64,000 nucleotides of DNA from Phoenix dactylifera (taxonomy: Eukaryota > Streptophyta > Magnoliopsida > Arecales > Arecaceae), in assembly GCF_009389715.1 (NCBI RefSeq), contig NC_052393.1, positions 5,642,001-5,706,000 of the forward strand. The letters run 5' to 3'. The translations under genes were made by a program, and so were the position numbers. The notes beneath the pieces are model-generated. The model was not told the DNA's origin. It was given only the letters and a program-made list of their open reading frames with translations, and ran no database searches. Shown in pieces: positions 48,831-60,985 of the stretch (positions within the stretch are counted from its first letter, which is position 1; each line of letters starts with the position of its first letter).

Positions 48831-49083
48831 TATAAAACCGTTCGCCCAACCCCCTCTCCTCCATCGAGAGCCGACTTCCCACCCACCTCCATCGAGAGCC
48901 GACTTCCCACCTCCGTCGAGAGCCGGTGCTTCCCCGATGCCCGCTGCCGTCTTCCTCCTTCCGTTCGCCCAGCCCCCTCTAAAATTTGGTCGATGCCCTA
49001 CTTGTGCGCGCGCCGACTTCCCACCTCCATCGCGAGCCGGTGCTTCCCCGCTGCCGTCTTCCTCCTTCTCCTCTGAGGTAAGC

Positions 49084-49154
49084 CTCCTCCTCCTCCTCCT
49101 CCTCCTCCTGCTGCTGCTGCTCGTCCTCCTCCTCCTCCTCCTCCTCCTGCTGCT
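49084..49154 (+). repeat. (CTC)n/(CTG)n microsatellite inside the CACTA element
   Basis: About 70 bp of CTC and CTG triplets following a CT-rich, 5'-leader-like segment containing a direct repeat of CCGACTTCCCACC. It may mark the captured leader of an unidentified gene. Confidence 0.7.
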
Positions 49155-51031
49155 GAGCAGATCAAATGATTGCGACCAAGAGATCGTTGCAATGGATGCT
49201 GGGAAGGGCGATTGGGGCGAGGAGCATGTGCGCCCTTCCCCACAAATCCGCCCCCTCCTCTTCCGAGGAACTGATGAGAATGGAACACCAGTATAGCGCT
49301 CATAAGTAAGCTATGTTGTTGTACCCCACACCACTCCCCTTCTTAGATCTCAAATTCTTGCGGCCTTGATCTAATGCTTTCCTCACTTAGATCCTCTGTT
49401 ATTTATGTAGATTTATTATATTTGGTTTTGTTGGATGTCGATGCTACCAGGTCTCTGACTCGGTCGATCTTGGTTTTGTTGGGAAGGAAGAAATGTTTGT
49501 CAATGTTTCTGTGTTTTGTTTATGGGTTTATCTATGGTTTTGACAAGTCTGGTTGGTGCATGATGATATGCTGATTGAAATTGGAGGGTTGCCATGGCTT
49601 TTAAGAGTTAGTGATGCTGATTTTCAGCTGATGCTAATTTTTGATACGATGAGAGTTGGTGCTATTCTTTCTTTGTTGTTTGGCTTTTTGCTCAGTAAAC
49701 TTGGAATTTTTGGGCTTGGTTTGATCTGCTGCTGTAGTTTGTGGTAGTCGTATAAACCGGTGATGAATCAAGGCTTTGCTCTTGTATACAGCAGTACTAA
49801 TGTTGGAGCTTCTAATACACTTGATACCTGTTTAGAAGCAACAAAATACTTAGTTGGCTTTTTTCTGATCAACTTCATGCTCTGATATGTTGGCTGTCTC
49901 TATAGTGGTCGTCTTCTGCTTGTGCGCTTTTAATAGTCCACGCTGCATTGCAAGTTCTAACTTTGTCTCATGAAAAACCATGAAATTAGGTTTACATATA
50001 AGGACATTGAAACATGTGTAACTATATATTGAAGAGATTGTAGGAGTCTGTTGATGATAGTGCTGATTCTGCTGAAGAACATTTCCACATTTGATACGCT
50101 TGTGAGGAGACAGAGACTTGGATGGATGTTGAAGGGTTAGGGTAGTGGATTCATGGACTTTATATAACGTACATGGAAGTTGTGGAAAGGAATAGAGATG
50201 GACTTTATATAACGTACATGGATGTTGTGCACGCTAGATGACTTCTTTCCTTGTTTCTTTCACTCTTTAAACATTAAGGGTTCTGCTTCACTACAACTGC
50301 ACTTGCTCTCAGTTCAGGCTAGTTAGCTTTCAAGGCATTTTGTATTTTGAGCTACAAGTTTATCATGGTTCCAATTGAAGGCTTAATTTTAAAGGGTAGC
50401 CATTGGTTGGTCCTTAAATCATGTGTCTTCTTTAAAGTGCGCAACACAAGTTTGTTTCATGTTTGACTGTTTATATATATGAGCTCAGGGGAGATCATGC
50501 ACCTGGATATCTGATATCTGGTCATTACGCTATTGATTAACTTCAAATCAATTTTTCCTGCAGGTACTAGGGCCTAACATCTTTTGTTGGTTATGCCCTG
50601 TATCAAAGTTCAAAGGCTCTGGTCTCCGATTTCCCACTGCATTTGACCTTCCAATATCTACAACACTAACTTGACGTATCAGGTGGCAAAGATAAGAGTA
50701 ATTTGTCTATAGAAGATGGAAACCATGTAAATTTTTGTGGTTGAGCCTCGCTTGGGAGTGGCACTTACAATCGTGAAGTGCTTGCCCTACGTTTTTGGTC
50801 TGACACGAGGGCTTCAAGTTACTTCTGTGGGCTGCTTATAAACTACAGGAAGGGTAAGCAGATGGAGTGCCCTTTGCAGGGGGGGTATCCTAGGGTCTGT
50901 AAGTCCCACCATAATAGTCCGGTGAAATCTATTGGGAAGTTATGTGCCTGCCTTCAGGTGATTTATTTTGATATGGAACCTCATAAGCCTTTGACATGTG
51001 CTCGATGTTTCCTGTGTTCCACCTGGTGTAG

Positions 51032-51162
51032 GTTCTGAGAGGCCTTTGCTTCCTTTTGACAAGGTAGAGGAGCAGGAAGACAGGAAGAAGGATGAGGCTA
51101 AGCCTGTCTCCTATCCATATTCCTTCTTCCACCTCATTTTCTCCCTTGCCAGCATGTATGCC
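51032..51162 (+). pseudogene. Captured exon fragment of a SERINC/TMS-type membrane protein
   Basis: After a GGTGTAG acceptor it reads SERPLLPFDKVEEQEDRKKD and then PVSYPYSFFHLIFSLASMYA. This is the cytosolic loop and following membrane segment near the C-terminus of plant serine-incorporator-domain proteins. The family continues with a membrane segment that is missing here. Confidence 0.82.
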
Positions 51163-51435
51163 AAATGTTGGAATCAGACCGAAGTTGGAATATCAATTCC
51201 ATTCTAGCCTTTATTATTCCAAACAAACATTGCATTAGGCTTACAAAATATCTATTACAGATCTTGTGCTACTTGGTGGATAAGTATTTTATAAACTCAA
51301 AATGAGCATAAGGTGCTCTTGTAGGTGCTCTTGTATGCATTTTGAATTCCGTCATATTAACTTTGGCATCTGTATCCAACACTTTGTTGTGGAAAAGAAA
51401 TAGATAAGCTAAACAATTGTTATTTTTTTTTCCAG

Positions 51436-51752
51436 ATCCAAATACACATATATTATGGATAGAGAATGCAAATGCAAAATTGAAGGCTATCCATGACATC
51501 GAAGCAGGTCTGTTAAGGCACAATTTTTGTTCCAGTTACCTTATGAACTATTTGCATTATACTATCCTTTTCTTTTCTACTATGAATGGAAGCTAATTGT
51601 CTTGATAATTAATTAATATTTTAACTGGTTTAGGTGAGGAACTGCGGATCTGCTATATTGATGTTAGCATGGGTTATGAGGCTCGGCAGAAAATTCTTGC
51701 TGAAGGTTTTGGTTTCAAGTGTAGCTGTCTTCGGTGCTTATCTGGCGAATAA
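51436..51752 (+). pseudogene. Captured two-exon fragment of a SET-domain methyltransferase (SMYD-like)
   Basis: Exon 51436-51507 reads PNTHILWIENANAKLKAIHD and exon 51634-51752 reads GEELRICYIDVSMGYEARQK..EGFGFKCSCLRCLSGE. They join in phase (G|GT) across a 126-bp GT..AG intron. This is the C-terminal half of a SET domain (the ELRICYID catalytic/substrate segment) and the post-SET CxCxxC zinc site. The N-terminal SET part is missing. The intron is retained, so capture was at DNA level. Confidence 0.85.
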
Positions 51753-52193
51753 CAAGCATTTTTCTTATATTTTAATAGGGATGATCTTACACTCCAAGAG
51801 GATTAAAAGTACTGAAGGCGGCTAACAGCAAAGCCCAGGACTCCTGAAGGTAACTAACAGCAAATCCTATTTCAGGGCAGCAGATGGCCCTGCCTCCATT
51901 TACACTATGCTGTTGGTAGAGATGCCAACTGGCATTGAAACCAACAAGACTGATGCCAATTCAGTTGTTTCAACCATCATGCAGGGATCACTGGATCAAA
52001 CAGAGCATGCATTTTCTTTATCTCCAATAGCTCTTTTTTGTTAATGCTTCTCGGAAGCCTTGGACTCTTAACCAGCCCAGTTTTCATGCTCACGTGTTTC
52101 TAAGGTTAGTTTTCATGATTATGCTTTTATATGTTCACCTTTGGTTGTAGTTAATTGTGCTCATGTATTAATTCTTTATTGTTGGTCAAACAG

Positions 52194-52306
52194 GGTGGTA
52201 CAGTGCAAGTTAGGTTTCAGCCTTACATTGGACAGTATTTAGCAGCAGCAGCGGAAAATGTGGTGACTATTTTTGATGTTGAGACTGACAGAAAGATATA
52301 CACAGC
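52194..52306 (+). pseudogene. Captured WD40 exon fragment of a LEUNIG-like co-repressor
   Basis: After a TCAAACAG acceptor it reads GGTVQVRFQPYIGQYLAAAA and ENVVTIFDVETDRKIYT, matching the first WD repeats of LEUNIG/LUH proteins. The family sequence stops after KIYT, where LQGH is expected. Confidence 0.85.
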
Positions 52307-52723
52307 AGAAAATGATGGGGGCTTCTACTCGGCCATCATTAAAGTTAATTGTTTAATGTGCAATAGAATTATTGAAGCCTTCTGTTTGTTATAATTATTA
52401 TATTGCTATATTGTATTTGAAGAATAGTTGGAAGAAGGAACAAAAATTGTACCTTATGCATCATGCAGGTTATATACTAGTATTAACTTTAAAATATAGC
52501 CCCCATATCGTAGATTGTGTACTTAGGAATTTGAGATGTATATTTTTAGAATGTTTTTGAAGTACAATGTAATCAAATATTATAATATGAATGTAATCAA
52601 AGTTCTTGTTTGTGACGTGTATTTTGTTATATATGTGATTTAGTGTATTTGTTTTGTTAGAATATAATGTGTACAGGGTATTAAAAATTACTTTTATAAT
52701 TTTTTTTTTAAAAAAAATCATTT

Positions 52724-53040
52724 GCCGACGCTTTTAAGCGTCGGCAAAAGCCTGGCACGCCTTTGAAGTTTGCCGACGCTCAAAAGCGTCGGCACAACAC
52801 TGGGTATCTGCACGCCTTTGAAGTTTGCCGACGCTTAAAAGCGTCGGCATATGCCACCTATTTAACGACGCTTAAAAGCGTCGGCATAGCCGACGCTTAA
52901 AAGCGTCGGCATAGACCGCCGACGCTTTCTTCACGCGTCGGCCTAAACCGGCCCCACGCCCACCTGCCCGACGTGGGAGCCACGCTTTGGGGAGCGTGGG
53001 TGAGAAATTCGCCGACGCTTAAAAGCGTCGGTATAGGCCA
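52724..53040. repeat. CACTA right subterminal repeats
   Basis: Multiple palindromes of the form CCGACGCTTAAAAGCGTCGG, several in tandem, plus half-sites. Confidence 0.9.
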
Positions 53041-53079
53041 AATATAGCGCCGGGAGAGATCAATTATTTTGTAGTGTTC

Positions 53080-55350
53080 CTACAACCACCGAATAAATTG
53101 TGCATTTTGTTTTTTTCTTTTATATTTTTGGACAAAAAAGTACTGCTTCTTTCTTGTTTTGGTACGACAGCTACTGTCTCTCTCACACACATAAATATGC
53201 TTTTGCACCCTCACACATTTCACAGTGTTAAAGTGTCATCAATTGGATTATGAAGTTCACCTTCCTTTGTAAGAAGAGGAACAAGTTTTTATAATCTTTA
53301 AGGAGAGTACTGTGAGAACAAGGGAAATAATAGGGTGATGTCATTAATATATACTCGACTTCCAGTCTCTATGGACTTGTCTGGTCATCTTACAACATAT
53401 GCAAGGTTTGGAATCCATAATTTTGATAAAAAAACACTAACACTTATTCTTTCCAAATGTTAGTCCCTTCCTAAAAATTCGAGTGCTGTTTATTTCAGGA
53501 TAAAGAATATGGTTTCTTTCAGGTTATTCTGCCTTGTGCCCTATTTCATCCCACGGGCAAAAGTGGTATTAGAAAAACTAAACTGCCACTTTTTTCCTAC
53601 CTAGACGAGCTAAACCGGGATTAGGCTAAAGGAAGGATAACTTTTTTCCAGGTTAAAGTTGGTTAACGTAGTTTTTCTGAACTAACTCATTCATCATGTG
53701 TCTAGTGAATCACCACCAAACAGGATCTAGAGGTGCACAACACTTCAAAACTAAATTTTTAGAATTCAACAAATAATGTAGCTCTATTAATTTGGAATAT
53801 CAAGATGAATGTCTCTCCATTGGTGGGCACCTGAATTGTCCAATGAGCAACAAATGACCAGCCCTCTCAGATCAACATGCTGAGATGAGAGCTCTTTTGT
53901 TGGCTCCATATGATTCGGTATCTCTGAGATTTCTAAACTCAGTGCAAACAGATAGCATAATCTTCATAGATGAACTTCATGACCTGAGAAAATCCCCATG
54001 AGTGCACCATGTGATCACTGATTACATAATTAAAAGTTACAAAATTCCTTGAGTCAAAAAGAGCATCCTTCAGTTTTAGAATTATGGAGCCCAACGTGAG
54101 CCAGTTCAAGACTAATTCAATTCCTAACACGCATTCCCTACCTACTGTCCCCAGGGACATGTCATCGGCGCCACTGGCATTAGTTCTTGCAACTATATAA
54201 TTGTTCTTCTAATACTAAGCTCCTTGAAGCATATGCCTCCATTAAGAGCATGTGTATTAGAATTCCTCATTGTTTCTTGATATCCATATTTGATAATACA
54301 TATTTTTTTTAAGAGATGCATATCCTTTAGTCTACGACTCTTCAAAAAATGGAAGTGAGTTCAACTTATTAAAGGAAAGATGTATTTATAAGTGCGAAAC
54401 TGTATACTAAATGAACGTTCAGTGGGAACTATCCTTCGCTAACACAGGTAACATGACTTTATCAATTCTCTTCTTAAGGCACATATTAATCTTATTACAT
54501 GTATTAACTATCATAAACATGATGGTTGCTCCATTCTGGCTCTCTTTTCTTGTAGACCTATGCGTCACTTACCAATTGCCATCAACAATCAACTACCTTA
54601 TTAGGTTCAAAGCGAAGTCCTTTGAAGTTCAAATCTTTAAATCAGACTTCTCAAGTAAGGATATTCATAATGCCACCGTCTGCGATGCTTAAAATCCACC
54701 AACCATAACATGCTACATATCGAATCCTAATTACCTTAGAGGTTACTCCTTAGTCCTTACAATGTAGAGTGAATGAAAATAAGATCTAAAGAGAGAATCA
54801 TAATGCAAGAGAGAATGAATGGAAACTCTTTGGATCAAAAAGGTAGATTACAGTGTCATATACAGGAAAAGAAAGGAAATATAAGAGAGAAAAAAAAAAA
54901 AATTCCTTCCGCCTAGTTTAATATCCTCCATGCACGAGATGAAGACTTTCTGTTTTATCCAATATCCTTCCGCAGAAAGCCTATTCTGATTGCCTTAGAA
55001 ACAAGTCGACCACTATAATGTTGTAGTCACCAGATGGACCAAATCTATAGGCTGGAAAAACTTAAATTAGAACTAGGTTGGAAAAACTTAAATTAGAACC
55101 CAGAAAACATATTGAGCAGACCTAAGAACGCTACCTGCATGTGAAATGATAGAATCAAAGTCCAACACATTAGTCCTATTTATCCAAGGACCATGATCAT
55201 GAGAATGTAACCTCGGCTAACTTCAGGCATGGGTTTGTGTCATTCATCTCGCATTGCATTGAATTACTGCTAGATCAATACCATGAAAGAGAAAAAGATT
55301 GAAACCACTATTTCCAGAAATCTTGACAAAGAAAAAAAGTGAAATTGTTC
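53080..55350. other. No gene supported
   Basis: AT-rich intergenic DNA. The longest frame is 93 codons (plus, 54411-54692), hydrophobic and unlike known families. No RNA gene recognised. Confidence 0.5.
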
Positions 55351-56870
55351 GCATAGACTAGGGCTGGAAGTGGGCTCGGGCCGGCCCGAAGCCCATCGGG
55401 CCGGGCTGCCTGCGGGCCGGGCTATGGGTTAAAAACTTAAGCCCAATTCTATTTCGGGCTGGGCTCGGGCTGAAATCTTAAGCCCAATTCTATTTCGGGC
55501 CGGGCTCGGGTTTTCCATTGGCCCGGCCCGGGCCCAGCCCGAGCCCGGGCCCAATGCGAGCCCGAACGAGATCGAAGACGGGCAGACGGCCCGAGCCAGT
55601 CGCGAGTCGCGACTTAGGGGGATTTTTGGGGTTTTGTAACTTTGTTTGACGAGTCGTGAACTCGTGATTTGCAGAGGCGAGAGCGGAGAGCCGCGAGACC
55701 GAGACGCGGAGAGCCGGAGACGGTGGTCCAGTGGAGGCGTGGAGGCTCGTCGTCATCTAGGGTTTCTCACCAGTCGTCGTCGTCGGCAGCGGCTTGTCGA
55801 GTGCAGAGGCGAGACGAGAGCGGTGGAGGCTCGTCGTCGTCGGCTAGGGTTTCTCCGCTCCCTTCTCGGATCGTCGTCGTCGCCGACTCACCGAGTGCCA
55901 ATCGTCTCGGATCGTCGCCCTTATCTCCCTTCTCCTCCAGGCTCCACCCCCTCACCGCCAAAATTGATCGTCACTTGAGGTGCATCGGCTCTAGTCGGCT
56001 CTCAGATTAGGGTTTTTTGGACAATCTATTCTCTCTTGCCTCTTGGTGCTTTACCTTGTTCTATTCTCTCTTGAGTCTTGGTGCTTCACCGGCCCCGATC
56101 CTCTTCTCCTCCTTCCTCTGTGGCGCTGACCGACCTGCCGAGAAAGAGGTAATTACTTATCCTCTTCTCCTCCTTCCTCTGTGGACTGTGGTGCCTAAAA
56201 TATTATTTTTTTACTAATCTATTGCTTGCTCCCCTTCTCGAAAACAAAAGGGGGAGGCTTTAAAAGTTAGTAGAGCTCATTTCATCTGCCAAATATCACA
56301 AATAAGAGGATCATGTGCTTTTGAGGTGGTTGTGCTGCCATAAATCCACAAGTTGTGTTTAGTGCATTTTAGACATTTACTGTTATTTCTACAATTCTAC
56401 TAAGTTTGTGGTTTTAATTAGGTTTGTGGTTTTGAATAGGTAATTAAAAGTGTGATGTGTAATGCCTGATGCTATTGGCTTGCTTTTCTTGTTGTTTGCC
56501 TCAGACACACTGAACTCAATCTTAATTTGTTGATCAGTGATCACTGATCCATAGTCTCGCTGATTCCTTTCCTCTTTATTTTCTCCTCTCTTTATCTGAT
56601 TTGAAGGTTTCAGAAAGTCCTTGTTATCTTTCCAACCTTAACAACCTGTAAGCCTAGGAACTAAATAATATATCTTCCATTCCAGAAGCTGCTCATATCT
56701 CATCTGTTTATAAGACTGTAACAAACAGGGGATGATTCATTGAGATAGTAATGACATGACTATATCTCCAACTTTGTCAATAACAAGAGTTTTAAATTTT
56801 CGTACATATCTGATGCTATAGGTTAAATTTGTGATATTTATTTTGTTATTTGGGCAGATTATTTTTACTA

Positions 56871-58985
56871 ATGTCTCATTCTAAAGTTGGTGAAAATGAG
56901 ACTGTTGAAGATTTAAGGAATGAGGATGATAGAAATGAAGATACTGCTGAAAATATTTGTGACAATTCTTCTAAAAAAAGATCTTGGGTATGGAATCACT
57001 TTATCGAGGAAAAAAATTCTGAAGGGTCAATAGCTAAGTGCAAATATTGTAAAAAAGTTTTAAGTGGGAGCACTAAAGGAGGAACGAGTCATCTAAAACG
57101 CCATCTTGAAAATGTTTGCAAGAGGTATCAAAAGAATTCGACTAATCAGTTGCTCTTACTACCAAGTTCAAAAGATCCGATAAAGTGTTTCAAATTCAAT
57201 CAAGAAGAGAGTAGAAAATTTCTTGCAAAATTTATCATATGTGCTGAGCTTCCATTTCGTATTGTTGAGCACACTGTTTTTCTGGATTTTATGAGATCTC
57301 TTCAGCCATTATTCAAAATTATGGGTCGTAAGACTGTAAAACATGATTGTATGGCTTTGTATCAAGAAGAGAGGAAAAAATTGCATGATGTATTCAAGAA
57401 CCTAAGTTCTCGAGTTAGTTTCACTACTGATATTTGGACATCAAATCAGAAAATCGGTTACATTTCTTTCACAGCACATTATATTGATTCTAACTTTACT
57501 CTGCATAAGAAGATTATTAGTTTCAAGAAACTTCCATACCCTCACACCAGCTTTGCAATTGAAGATGCTGTAAAAAAATGTCTTGTTGAATGGGAATTGG
57601 ATTATAAAATATGTGCTATTACTTTGGATAATTGCAGCACAAATGATGCTGTAATGAGAAGGCTCCGAGATCACTTTTGTGCTTCAATGTTGTTTAGTGG
57701 GGAGTACAGTCATATTAGATGTTGTGCACATATATTAAATATTATGGTTCAGGATGGAATGAAAATCATTCATGAAGCTATTGAATGTATAAGAGAAATT
57801 GTTAGATATGTCTCTGCATCCCCATCTCGAATGCAAGCATTTAATGAAATTCTACAGCATATGAGACTTCCTGCTAGAAAAGGACTCACTTTGGATGTTC
57901 CTACAAGATGGAATTCTACTTATGAAATGTTGCATGATGCACTTGGTTACAAAGATGCTCTTATTAGATATGCAACTGAGCATTCATGTGTATGCCCCAC
58001 CAATGATGAATGGAAAAAGGCTTCTATAATTCTTAAATTTTTAGAAGCCTTTCTTGATGCCACTAAAGTATTTTCTGGTTGTAAGTATCCCACATCCAAT
58101 TTATACCTAAAAGAAGTTTGGGGAATTAGGGCTTTGTTGATGGATGAAAGTATCGATACTGATGAAACAGTGAAGCAATTAACAAATGAGATGCTAAAGA
58201 AGTTTAACAAATATTGGTCTCAGTGCAATAATTTGTTGGTAATTGCTTCTATTTTGGATCCCAGATCAAAGTTGATATTTGTAGAATTTTGTTATCAAAA
58301 GGCATTTGAGTTGGAGGAGTGCAAGAAAAAGATTGATGATATTCGTGCTTGTCTTTTTAAATTGTATAATGAGTATGTAGATGCAACAAGAATGCACCCC
58401 TCTATGAGTTCAAGTGAGCGAACATCTAATTTTGGTGGACAAGGTGATATAAGTTCAGTTTCTTCCAAAAAAAAATTTGGTATGGACTTTGCTCAATTTA
58501 GAAGTCAGAGTTCTTCAAAACGCCCTAAGAGATCCGAGTTGGATAGTTATTTGGATGATGATGTACTTCCTGATTTGGAGAATAAAGAGTTTGACATCTT
58601 GGCTTGGTGGAAGAGCAATGCAGCAGTCTATCCTATACTATCAAGAATGGCTCGAGATGTTCTAGCTATTCCAGTCTCCACTGTTTCATCTGAGTCAGCA
58701 TTCAGCACTGGTGGTAGAGTTGTGGATCAGTATCGAAGCTCTTTGAGCCCTTCTACCGTAGAAGCCTTAGTGTGTACCCAAGATTGGCTTCGTGAACAAT
58801 ATGATGAAGGTATATAAATCTTTTAAATTTATCTAATATTTTTTATTTGCTTATTGTACTTATAATTTAAACATTTATGATTGATTTGTGTGTTAACAGT
58901 TGTAAATTGCTCGAGTTCTGTAACGTTGAATGTAGATGACGACACCCTGGACTCCTGGAGTGGGCAATTTGGGAGAACTGAATGA
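56871..58985 (+). CDS. hAT transposase, two exons, apparently intact
   Basis: ATG at 56871 (MSHSKVGENETVEDLRN). The frame is open to 56850, but that codon is TTG and GTTATTTGGGCAG just upstream looks like an acceptor, so ATG 56871 is preferred and a 5'-leader intron is likely. Exon 1 ends at 58809 (GAAG|GTATAT) and exon 2 is 58900-58985 (after TGTTAACAG), adding VVNCSSSVTLNVDDD..GRTE. BED finger: CKYCKKVLSG..THLKRHLENVC-like. RNase H-like core: FTTDIWTS, ITLDNCSTND and SESAFSTGGRVVDQYRSSL. The dimerisation region around ILAWWKSNAAVYPILSRMAR is complete. About 681 residues, normal for hAT. No lesion seen. Confidence 0.92.
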
Positions 58986-59669
58986 CGATACCCTCATCAG
59001 ATCTAGTTCATACCTAAAGTATCAAGTATGAAGTATGTTTGTGGATGGAGTATTTTCATGTGGATCATGGTTATTTGTTGCAAAATTTTATGAGAGTTGT
59101 ATGTTTTTGAACTGCAGGCTTGAAGCTGACTTCAGGGGGTTTCTCTATTACATGGATATGATGAATATATTATTGTGCAGGGAACAACGACTTCAGGCCG
59201 ATGATTTTTTTTATCCTCCTGTTTTTGATGGAATCCTTTTGTTTGGTTTCAGTTGTATCGTTGCAGTTGGTTGCATGGAATGAATTTTTTTGCAAGTTAT
59301 CTTCAAACTATCAGATGCTATTTTGTTAATGATCTGTCTGATTGCCTACTTGGTCCATCTTATATTTGATTTAAGTTGAATAGGTTGTTTGCTTGTCGAC
59401 ATTTTTGCTTGTATGTTTACAAGAGCAGCATATGGAACCACTCAGGGGAATGACATTATAAAGCTGAATTTTGATCCGTATATCTACTGTTTCTTTGTGG
59501 TTCTTTAAAGGTAAGTGCACTATTATGCATTGCTGGGTTGCTTCAGTGACTTTATGATGAACCATGGAACCACTCAAGAGTCTCACTTTGTAGAGCTATC
59601 ATGGTAAGCAGGTAGCCAGGTAGAGATATCAGGGTCGGCTTGTTATTTATTTTCTTCCTTGCTTTGCAG

Positions 59670-59801
59670 GCTGTATTGCTTATTGCATCGTACCTTGATG
59701 TTCCTCTACGATATCCTTTGCGCTTGGGAGGCTCACGTTCATATATTCATGACTATGCTCCTTCAGTTGAGTCTATATCATCAGATTACAAAGCCGTCTG
59801 A
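59670..59801 (+). pseudogene. Captured UVRAG/VPS38-like exon fragment
   Basis: After CTTTGCAG it reads AVLLIASYLDVPLRYPLRLG and GSRSYIHDYAPSVESISSD. This is the conserved UVRAG/ATG14-domain block of plant VPS38-type subunits of the class III PI3-kinase complex. A stop follows at 59799. Confidence 0.75.
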
Positions 59802-60050
59802 ATTCTATCAATTGATATTTTTCCTTATTCAATTAAGGTTCCATGATAAAAGAGTATTTCAAGATTACATTTTCATATATGCTTCATCTTTCTAACTGAT
59901 TCATGCATAATAAAATCTGGTGGCCAAGTGGCACTTATGGTTCAGTACTAAGATGGTACAATTTTCATCAGAAGTTAATTTTTATTTCCCTACCTCTCCT
60001 ATCCCTCTTCCTCTACTCAATTTTCTGATAGGGTATTATTGGTTAAGCAG

Positions 60051-60426
60051 TTGAAATCGAAGGTTGGTGAAGTGATGTCCTCTCCTGCCATCACTCTGTC
60101 ACCTGACAAGACAGTTTTAGGTAAGTTTGTAACTGAACCTTCTTTCTTTATGAACATAATTGCGTATGTGATTCCATAAAATTTGGGAAATACTCTTGTT
60201 TCTTGGCTGCAATATCGTGCAGATGCTGCAGCTTTGATGCTTAAGATGAAGATCCATAGGGTACCAATCGTAAATGAAAAACAGCAAGTTGTAGGTAAGA
60301 GATATATACATAAAGACTAAACTGTTCTCTGGGGATCTTGTCAATGAATATTTACTGATATGATCTGAAATGTGTTTAAACAGAATGGTTTCTCGAACAG
60401 ACATATTCCAGGCACTGGAAACCCAG
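60051..60426 (+). pseudogene. Captured three-exon fragment of a CBS-domain protein
   Basis: Exons 60051-60120, 60223-60294 and about 60384-60426 keep GT..AG introns and spell KVGEVMSSPAITLSPDKTVL, DAAALMLKMKIHRVPIVNEK and MVSRTDIFQALETQ: one CBS domain. The expected glycine codon at the second junction is one base short, so the joined frame is probably broken. Retained introns show DNA-level capture. Confidence 0.78.
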
Positions 60427-60666
60427 GTGGTATAAGCTCTCTGCTTCATAAGAATGCTTATCTGCTGTGTAAATATGAAAATAAGTGTAAATATGAAAAA
60501 TAAGTTAAAGAAGCACATAAAACAGGGCAGCTATGACTTTGTGACTCCTAATTGCATATTGTATGATATATTCTCTTCATTTCTTTGTGCGGCTTTTAAG
60601 CATAAAGCATCTGATATTTTATATGCATTTGTATTTTGCCAATCACATTTTGTTTTCGTTTGGTAG

Positions 60667-60702
60667 GATTTAGAGCAGCTTTTAAACTACATTGGAGCTG
60701 AC
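60667..60702 (+). pseudogene. Second UVRAG/VPS38-like piece at the element's GC-rich end
   Basis: Reads DLEQLLNYIGAD immediately before the GGGCTGGCC-rich terminal zone. In plant UVRAG/VPS38 proteins a DLEQLLNYIG block lies C-terminal of the IHDYAPS block, so the two pieces are in native order with the CBS fragment between them. Confidence 0.6.
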
Positions 60703-60985
60703 CCAAACGGGCTGGCCGGGCTCGGGATCGGGCCGGGCTGGGGATCGGGCCGGGCTCGGGATCGGGCTGGCCCAAACGAGCTGGCCCAAACGGGCCGGCC
60801 CAGGTTAGGGCCCAATTGGGCCGGCCCAAATGGGCTCGGGCCGGGCTCGGGCCGGGCTCGGGCCTTGTTCCTTAAAAATTTTTCGGGCTCCGGCCCGGCC
60901 CGAAGCCCGGAAAAAAAATTCGGGCCGGGCTTGGGTAGGGGTTTGGCCCAACCCGGCCCGGCCCACTTCCAGCCCTAGCATAGAC

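Larger units (their letters stand above)
48651..53076. mobile_element. CACTA transposon, 4.4 kb, non-autonomous, carrying host exons
   Basis: Ends CACTACAACAAAT and, on the complementary strand, CACTACAAAATAATT. The 3-bp target duplication TTC lies at 48648-48650 and 53077-53079. Both subterminal regions are filled with copies and inverted copies of CCGACGCTT/AAGCGTCGG (48667-48830 and 52724-53040), the usual transposase-binding architecture of CACTA elements. No transposase or TNP2-like coding sequence was recognised. Instead the interior has exon-sized fragments of at least three unrelated genes, all on the plus strand with remnants of their splice sites. Confidence 0.93.
55359..60977 (+). 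mobile_element. Second hAT family, 5.6 kb, intact transposase plus captured host gene pieces
   Basis: Inverted ends TAGGGCTGGAAGTGGGC on both sides, with a perfect 8-bp target duplication GCATAGAC at 55351-55358 and 60978-60985. Subterminal zones are GGGCCGGGCT-rich. It differs in ends and transposase from the 9.6-12.8 kb family. A transposase gene occupies 56.87-58.99 kb. Downstream of it lie exons resembling UVRAG/VPS38 and a CBS-domain protein. The perfect duplication and open transposase suggest recent activity. Confidence 0.95.

Noticed and set aside
48651..53076. CRISPR-like reading of the regular CCGACGCTT palindromes
   Set aside because: Spacing is irregular, the motifs sit at both ends of a CACTA element with a TTC duplication, and the genome is a plant's.
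56850..56870. Seven extra N-terminal codons of the second hAT transposase
   Set aside because: The first codon is TTG, and a likely splice acceptor ends within this stretch; ATG 56871 is the plausible start.
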